Source of the DNA: Haliclona indistincta
Taxonomy: Eukaryota > Porifera > Demospongiae > Haplosclerida > Chalinidae
Length of the DNA stretch: 64,000 nt
Direction: 5' to 3'
Assembly (NCBI GenBank): GCA_964017065.1
Contig: OZ024784.1
Span: 9,901,152 to 9,965,151 of the forward strand
In this document: one piece after another, positions 59,201 through 64,000 of the stretch
Position numbering within the stretch: position 1 is the stretch's first letter
Layout: every line of letters starts with the position of its first letter
Notes under the pieces: generated by a model
Databases searched by the model: none
What the model was told of the DNA's origin: nothing
What the model saw: the letters and a program-made list of their open reading frames with translations, nothing else
Made by a program: the position numbers and the translations under genes

Positions 59201-62086
59201 GTTTCAAGATGGCCGCCGCGTTCGAGAATCCACAAAGAAACGGCGCTTGGGCTGCTCTGCGGTCTTCCTGCGACGCAAGGTAGCCAGCTAGACGTTAGGC
59301 AAGCAGCGCACTATGGTTTAAAGTAGTTATATACCTCACAGTCGGTGTTTAAGCATTTAAACACCTCCTGATCGGTATATAACTACTATATAAAGTTGTA
59401 TTTATTAGTAGATGCATTGTGCCCTGTAAAAACAATACCTTGTTGACTAGCACACAAACAACTACTGTAGATTGTATTATTTTGCGGGCGATATATTTTG
59501 TGAATTAGGTCCAAACAGTGATTTCTTGGAAAAATATTTTCGCGAATTGATAGCGTTCCACATGGAAATAAATGGCTAAAGCAACGCACCCAAAATTTTC
59601 ATTTCAGTTAAATTTCATGAATGTATGCTGATTCGCAAAATCCGTAAATTTAATGTCCACGAAATAATACGATCTATGGGATACTTATGCAATATTTGTA
59701 ACGTACATACGATTGGCAGCTACAGCACGCAATAGTGCAGAATGTTATGCTGCTTTACACCGTCAATAGAGTAGAAATTTCACTAGAATCAACGTCTAGA
59801 ATTCAGAAAGATATAGTAGTTGGATGTGTGAATTTTAAAATCTATAAACACTACAAATAAAAAAAGACTCACTCTCCTTCTAACTTGAGAAGTGCATGGT
59901 CTTGAGTTTGTTTTGTTCCATGTTCTAAGTCTTATAAAAAGACTTGGAACGGCATCTCATATTAACTGTACTGTTTTTCAGTGGTTCACAGCAGTACAGT
60001 CACAGACTGATAATCACGAGGAGGAGTATATGTTGTTCAAGTTCAAGGCAGATCTGTGTTACCATAAACAGCAGTACAATGATGCCATTGGATGGTACAA
60101 AATGGTGCTGCAGCATCTTCCGAAGACTAATGGACAGGTATGTCATATTAACTACTAACATTATGGTGAATTTAATGCAGCAACTTAGTTGGTACTTCTC
60201 ATTTGCGCATACTTTAAAACATTGAAACAACTCTTTAAGGATCTATACGCTGCCTACAAACGTTCAGAGGCTTTTTTTGCAATTTTGCTTGCTGTTGACC
60301 GCTACGGAGCTTTAAGTGCATGCGTGGGCATACGACTTCTCAGGTTTTGCTACTTCTAGACATAATGGAAATCGATTGATTGTGTGCAGTGACAAAGGGC
60401 CAATCTGTAGTAGATTGCATGAAGGATGCAAAAATGAGAAATACCGAACGCTTATTTTAGTGGTTTTGAACCACGATAATTTCGCAATGTACAATGGAAG
60501 TACTTTATTACTACTCGTATGCAAAGGTAAGTACAATGCAATCGAGCAGTTGTGACAAGACATCCAGATGCGCTGCTTTGCAGTTATCAGAAGTACAAAA
60601 CTGTCTGATTACAATGAGCTCTGGCAGCCCCGCCTCCTCACTTCTGGTACTTGCCACCTTAAGCAAAAGAGTTGTTTGTTGCAAAGAACATGATCTTAAG
60701 CACTAACATTGAATTTTACAACAAACAAGCACTCACATTAAAGTTTTACTCAAAATTACAATTGAGTGGTTTTCTTCCATGATGCTACCAAATTGTGATG
60801 GATTTTCGCTACATCAGCATGCTAGGAATTGTTTGTGCGGCTTTAATGTCTGTTTCGACTTTCAAATGCAAGCACTCAACATAATTATTGCATGTTACGT
60901 AATACGTATTATGTAGGTAGTATTGTTATAACTGCAGTAAAAAAATGTGTCTAATTTCAGGTGAGAAGGGAGGTTGTGGATTCTATCAGTAGAGCACATC
61001 TGAGGAGAGGAGATGCTGTAGATGGGTTGATGTGGGCACAGGAACTGATACAACCACCTCACGATGCTCATCCATCATCTTGGCAGCTATTAGCACAGTA
61101 CCACATGATGCTAAACAACACTCAAGGTCTACACTATGCTGTTGATGGTGTTCATGTGTTGCCTATTTGTTTTGACTACCATACTAACTTGAAATACCTT
61201 TTCTCTTATCTCTATTACAAGATGAGGTACTCTCTCGCCAGCAGTCTCTACTGTATGAGCGGATGTGTCCTGATCACTGGATCTCTCTGTCACTATCATA
61301 CAGCAAGTTATACCACAAGATGAAGACACACCCACTTGAGTGAGTGATATTACAGGGTTTGCAAGCTTCTCGCAAATAAGAAAATTAGTGGATCACACAT
61401 GATCAATCATGATTCAGTGTTTATTTCTGGTCTCATGGACTAGTTTCAATTAACCTGCAAAGCCCTGTAGTGATGGCTCAACCACTTATTACAGGCTACT
61501 ACATTTCTGCCAGTAAGCCTACTCTCATCTCCTTATTTAGAAAAGACAAACTAACAACTATTGTTGCTCGAACAGTAAATTTACTAAGGCCATACTACAG
61601 TTGGAAAAAGGAGATAAGCAAAGAGGAAGAATCTATAGCTGAAGAGACGACCAACAGCAGCAATTCTATTGTGAAAACTGACACTGAAGAAGTGGCCGAG
61701 TTAATAAAGAATTTGTTCTCTGATCTGCTCATGAGGAAGCTGACTTGTGCTAGCGTAGTAGAGAAGTACAGCCTGAACAAGGAGTGCTTAAACAGCGGAT
61801 CAATAGTGGAAGTTTTGTGTGGAATCTTTTATTTGGCCGAAATTGCCTTTCTGTTAGTAGCAAGGTGAAATTCTACTTTAAAATTTAAAAGTAATTATTG
61901 TGTCAATTGTTATAATTTTACTCTCACAGAGTGCTGCTGCAATACTCTCTCAAACACTCGTCCTCATTTGTCACTATCTCTCGTCAACACAAGATGTCGT
62001 CATTGCAACAACTATTGTCAGCTCATCAATCCTCTCTTGTAGACTATCTCACAACTCATTTTGTCAGACACTCTGTATATCAGTGA
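53259..62086 (+). CDS. C8orf76: C8orf76-like TPR protein with 6.6-kb transposon-filled intron
   Basis: Exon 1 (53259-53366) encodes 36 residues starting MIIGESYFEDEENDS and ending KKCEPE. Exon 2 (59982-60137) continues in frame with WFTAVQSQ, giving the C-E-P-E-W-F join that parallels CEPQWF of human C8orf76. Exon 2 has FKFKADLCYHKQQYNDAIGW and exon 3 (60961 to about 61126) IQPPHDAHPSSWQLLAQYH, TPR-like helices. Exon 4 (about 61222-61339) has CPDHWISLSLSYSKLYHK; exon 5 (about 61407-61865) is longer and ends LLVAR; exon 6 (about 61929-62086) ends VRHSVYQ. C8orf76 is poorly characterised. The start of exon 5 is uncertain: TTCAG|TGTTTA at 61413 keeps the frame. Intron 1 holds all the mobile elements listed between 54.1 and 59.4 kb. 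Confidence 0.82.
53367..54143. other. Start of C8orf76 intron 1
   Basis: About 780 bp with no element I can define; protein-like stretches in it have no recognisable family. Confidence 0.4.
54236..54270. repeat. Telomere-like CCCTAA-type motif
   Basis: The stretch AAACTAAACCCTAAACCCTG followed by AACCCTAAAAACC resembles interstitial telomeric sequence, and its inverse (AGGGTTCAGGG, TTAGGGTTTAG) occurs in the second unit near 55797-55824. It is degenerate, with unit spacing near 7. Confidence 0.7.
54288..54479. repeat. 52-bp tandem repeat, about 3.8 copies
   Basis: Units 54288-54339 and 54340-54391 are identical (GTCGGGAGGGTGTCCTAAAC..., with GGGCCTTCGGCCC hairpin). Unit 3 (54392-54438) and a partial unit 4 (54439-54479) are diverged and shorter. 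Confidence 0.9.
54560..54630 (-). ncRNA. tRNA-like sequence (SINE head or tRNA relic)
   Basis: On the minus strand, a perfect A box TGGCGCAGCGG (54609-54619) and a perfect B box GGTTCGATTCC (54565-54575) stand at normal tRNA spacing. The stretch GTTCCGGTGGCGCAGCGG begins it. An anticodon-like GTA lies between, but the acceptor stem and T stem do not pair properly, so this is a degenerate tRNA or the head of a tRNA-derived SINE, not a working tRNA gene. Confidence 0.6.
54816..55124. mobile_element. MITE with TTTAAACCATAGT ends, copy 1
   Basis: TTTAAACCATAGT near the start pairs with ACTATGGTTTAAA at about 55004; then GTAGTTATATACC pairs with GGTATATAACTAC further on. The second copy is at 59123-59393 in the same orientation; this one has an extra stretch of about 36 bp with an AAAGCCC/GGGCTTT hairpin. 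Confidence 0.85.
55129..55167. repeat. Perfect 15-bp hairpin
   Basis: GTATTACCAGGAGCG and its inverse flank a 9-base loop (TATAAGGGA). Confidence 0.95.
57769..57957 (+). pseudogene. Inverted partial copy of a transposase exon
   Basis: The plus-strand bases about 57871-57925 repeat, with about two changes, the minus-strand bases at 57486-57542 (both encode SKTVTLKDVHNIAAK). The copy has no further matching transposase motif and seems a local inverted duplication. Confidence 0.7.
57961..58085. mobile_element. Partial copy of the 919-1256 MITE family
   Basis: About 125 bp aligns to the inverted right half of that element (GAAGAGTATCGAACGTAGCA, then AAAGTAACGTGACACGCACA, then AATGCTGAATCCTGCCGCTC). 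It interrupts the transposase region between blocks 1 and 2. A small direct repeat AAATACTTCCATTAAA (twice within 58086-58142) follows. Confidence 0.8.
58471..59122. other. Intronic sequence without clear element
   Basis: Minus-strand open stretches near 58640-58900 have no recognised motif and may be left over from the transposon. Confidence 0.35.
59123..59393. mobile_element. MITE with TTAAACCATAGT ends, copy 2
   Basis: Same orientation and about 90 percent similar by eye to 54816-55124 (shared TATGAATAATTCTCTTTGAT, TTCAAGATGGC, CGCGTTCGAGAATCCACAAA, GTAGCCAGCTAGACGTTAGG). It lacks the 36-bp hairpin insert. Confidence 0.88.
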
Positions 62087-62209
62087 CTGTACATGAAGAC
62101 ATGTAAATCTGTAGTGTTACAATTATGATACTTGTGCTAGTACATGATGTATACAGGAGATAAATATCTAATGTGAGCATTGTTGACTGTAAGTTGGAGA
62201 CAATGATCT

Positions 62210-63223
62210 CTAGACTTCATCAGCTCTAGGTTGTACAGGTGCCTGCAATGGATACAATGGTCGAAACAAGAAAAAGACAGTCACCAGGATTCCTCGTGTG
62301 ATAAACAGAATGATGGCTAATAGTAACAGTAGAAGAGTGAGTAGAGGGTTGGTGTTTGGATTCTCTTGTCCCCAATGAGCTGACAGCACTCCCGACAAAG
62401 CCCAAATCAGAACAGGGTAGAACATGAAGATAAATCGAGCAAAGCGATCCAGTATTGTGTTCTCAAGAGTGAAATAACCAACAATGACTAGTGTCAGTAG
62501 CCATTGTACCACTACACCAGTAGTAATAGGAGTCACATTGGCAAAATATTGCAACACAATGCCAAAGTTGAGAAGAGTAGCAATAGTTACCCAAGTAGCA
62601 TAAATAACCAGTCCATTGGTTACTAGTAGCCTAGATATCCAAAGATCTATCTTGCTTTTAAGTTCAGTGTTCATAGTTGGTGCCAGTTTGTAAAGATGCA
62701 CAGTCTCTACTATAACCCCAGCCCAAAGAAATACTGCCGTAAGGAGAACAAATGCAAACGAGATATCTGTGCGATTGTTGCCCCACACATACAGCCAAAT
62801 GATGATGTTGATGTTGTTACTGGTATACAGCAACAGTACGATCCAGGATATTGTACGTGGAGTAGAGGGACGGAACGGAAAAGACCATGCATACAACAAC
62901 CAAAGAGCTTGCCATGTATAAATTATGCCCCAGATAGCGAAAGTCCATCCAGCAGGAGTCGTCTGAAGAAAGAAGCTATTAGACACATCTGCAGTAGAAT
63001 TTTTGAACCCAAACCTGCTAGCATCTTGAACGGCAGCCAACCCGCTTATTATGAAGACTACTAGGAGAAATACAGTGGTGACTACCAAGCAGATGTTGTC
63101 CAGACTTATAACTTTGTTTTTCTGAAGGAATAATACTGTCTGCCTGACGACCGAGTTTGAGTTGTTGTCATTGTTATCCTCACTAGCCGGCTGCTTCTCA
63201 GCAGAATGATTTTCTTCAGCCAT
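62210..63223 (-). CDS. TspO/MBR-like polytopic membrane protein
   Basis: A single exon of 337 codons from the ATG at 63223. An open frame continues upstream but without an ATG. After a polar amino end (about 40 residues) there are about nine hydrophobic segments. The first follows ICLVVTTVFLLVVFII; the second begins TPAGWTFAIWGIIYTWQALW, which is the signature of the TspO/tryptophan-rich sensory protein family and its larger animal relatives. The likely role is transport or binding of a hydrophobic ligand in a membrane; nothing more specific is supported. The tail is short and charged (RADEV). It converges with C8orf76, leaving 123 bp between the stops. Confidence 0.8.
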   Translation of the reverse strand: MAEENHSAEKQPASEDNNDNNSNSVVRQTVLFLQKNKVISLDNICLVVTTVFLLVVFIISGLAAVQDASRFGFKNSTADVSNSFFLQTTPAGWTFAIWGIIYTWQALWLLYAWSFPFRPSTPRTISWIVLLLYTSNNINIIIWLYVWGNNRTDISFAFVLLTAVFLWAGVIVETVHLYKLAPTMNTELKSKIDLWISRLLVTNGLVIYATWVTIATLLNFGIVLQYFANVTPITTGVVVQWLLTLVIVGYFTLENTILDRFARFIFMFYPVLIWALSGVLSAHWGQENPNTNPLLTLLLLLLAIILFITRGILVTVFFLFRPLYPLQAPVQPRADEV

Positions 63224-63507
63224 ACTGTTCTGAGCAAACCAGGTCGCAGCAAAAACTTTTTCACAAGAATGCACGTGCGCGCACACACGTTAAAAATGAT
63301 GTTGCCATGCAACGCCAGAGGACCTTAGCTGCAAGAGGGCTAGTCCAGCACACTAACCTGTCCTACACTCAGCATTATGCTGTCTACATTAGTTGCATGC
63401 CCTCTCGCCGCTCGCTTTTATCTTGCTAGTTGAAAAAATTAATTTTCTTGAGATCATCATGTGTCTCTACATGTAAGTTCAGAAGTTTTATATAAAAATT
63501 AATTTGA
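63224..63507. other. Upstream region of the TspO-like gene
   Basis: Promoter and leader side of the TspO-like gene; no element recognised. Confidence 0.4.
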
Positions 63508-63708
63508 TTACAGAAGTTTTGTTACTTCTTGCAAGGAAGATTTGAGTATAAAGCATCACCTTGTAGTCACTAATGTGTCAAGTCACTGGTTGTACATGTA
63601 TTTATTCACACAATGGAGTAACATGACATTAACATGCATGACATTAACGCATTAGTGCTCGATCTCTAGGGTGGTTTACCCTTGCAAGAAGTAATAAAAC
63701 TGCTGTAA
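63508..63708. mobile_element. Small MITE with 27-bp inverted ends
   Basis: Left end ACAGAAGTTTTGTTACTTCT and right end AGAAGTAATAAAACTGCTGT are inverse with three mismatches; CTTGCAAG continues the inverted repeat. About 200 bp; a TGACATTAACATGCA type duplication lies inside. Confidence 0.8.
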
Positions 63709-64000
63709 TATACACAATAGTACATGTGCAGTAATTAGCATTATCGTCTAAATGTTTCCAATTTGCCTTCATTAAATATGAGACATCTTGTGGGTAAAGG
63801 GATTCCTCTACCAATTAATTTGCTGTTTGTGTCTACTGAAGCAGAGTGACTATAAAAATTAGCATCCTGAGAATAAAGAATAAAAAATACAAAGTAAACA
63901 TTTATGCAGCATTAATTTTTATACTAAACATTAATTCTGTGCTTTAACCTGATGCTGAGTGATGAACTCTAATAGGTCCATTACCAATAGTCTGCTACCA
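63709..64000. other. Right edge, nothing recognised
   Basis: AT-rich sequence with no exon, repeat or RNA gene that I can support. Confidence 0.4.

Noticed and set aside
59470..59690. A further ACCGTATAGC-type MITE
   Set aside because: GTATTATTT and AAATAATAC occur at both sides, but the rest of the ends do not match the family; evidence too weak.

Overview
The window is animal nuclear DNA. Nearly every gene is split by short GT-AG introns (often 45-100 bp), the products are metazoan families (mind bomb, syntenin, tektin-2, KLF, XK-related, HURP/DLGAP5, CFAP95, OSER1), and the genes are packed on both strands, often only 100-250 bp apart. Dense packing, tiny introns, an intronless GABA-B-type receptor and many short inverted-repeat elements suggest a demosponge, most likely Amphimedon queenslandica or a relative. 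The species is an inference; no marker sequence was compared.

Layout, left to right. 1-12 kb: 3' end of a mind bomb E3 ligase (+), a WD40 protein (+), a coiled-coil protein (-), DLGAP5/HURP (-) and, head-to-head with it, the Golgi PAP phosphatase BPNT2 (+). 12-15 kb: a single-exon class C GPCR (+). 14.7-23 kb: UBE2W (-) and FKBP1A (+), head-to-head with 105 bp between start codons; FKBP1A has a 5.3-kb repeat-filled intron and then a 110-bp intron with AT-AC ends that looks U12-type. 23-28.8 kb: the ciliary gene CFAP95 (-), three tandem paralogues of an unrecognised small secreted cysteine-rich protein (+), and a membrane-anchored acidic protein (-). 29-38 kb: syntenin (-), OSER1 (+) and a many-exon clan-3 cytochrome P450 (-) with nested foldback elements in an intron. 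38.8-39.7 kb: a 477-bp palindrome beside a decayed reverse-transcriptase fragment. 40-48.5 kb: tektin-2 (+), an XK-related protein (-), a KLF10/11-like zinc-finger factor (+), ornithine decarboxylase (-) and a short unrecognised reading frame (-). 48.7-53 kb: eIF3 subunit I (+), with a second candidate U12-type intron. 53.2-62.1 kb: a C8orf76-like TPR gene (+) whose first intron (6.6 kb) holds a cluster of transposons, including MULE/ZSWIM transposase pieces, a composite inverted-repeat element with telomere-like and 52-bp repeats, and a tRNA-like sequence. 62.2-63.2 kb: a TspO/MBR-like membrane protein (-). The last 0.8 kb holds a small MITE.

The genes are mostly unrelated housekeeping and signalling genes, with a scatter of cilium-related ones (CFAP95, TEKT2, perhaps the coiled-coil gene). 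They do not form one pathway. The features most worth following are the tandem secreted family, the minor-spliceosome introns, the tektin-2 intron minisatellite that copies its own 5' splice site, and the layered nesting of MITEs. I found no rRNA gene, CRISPR array, viral gene or convincing complete tRNA.
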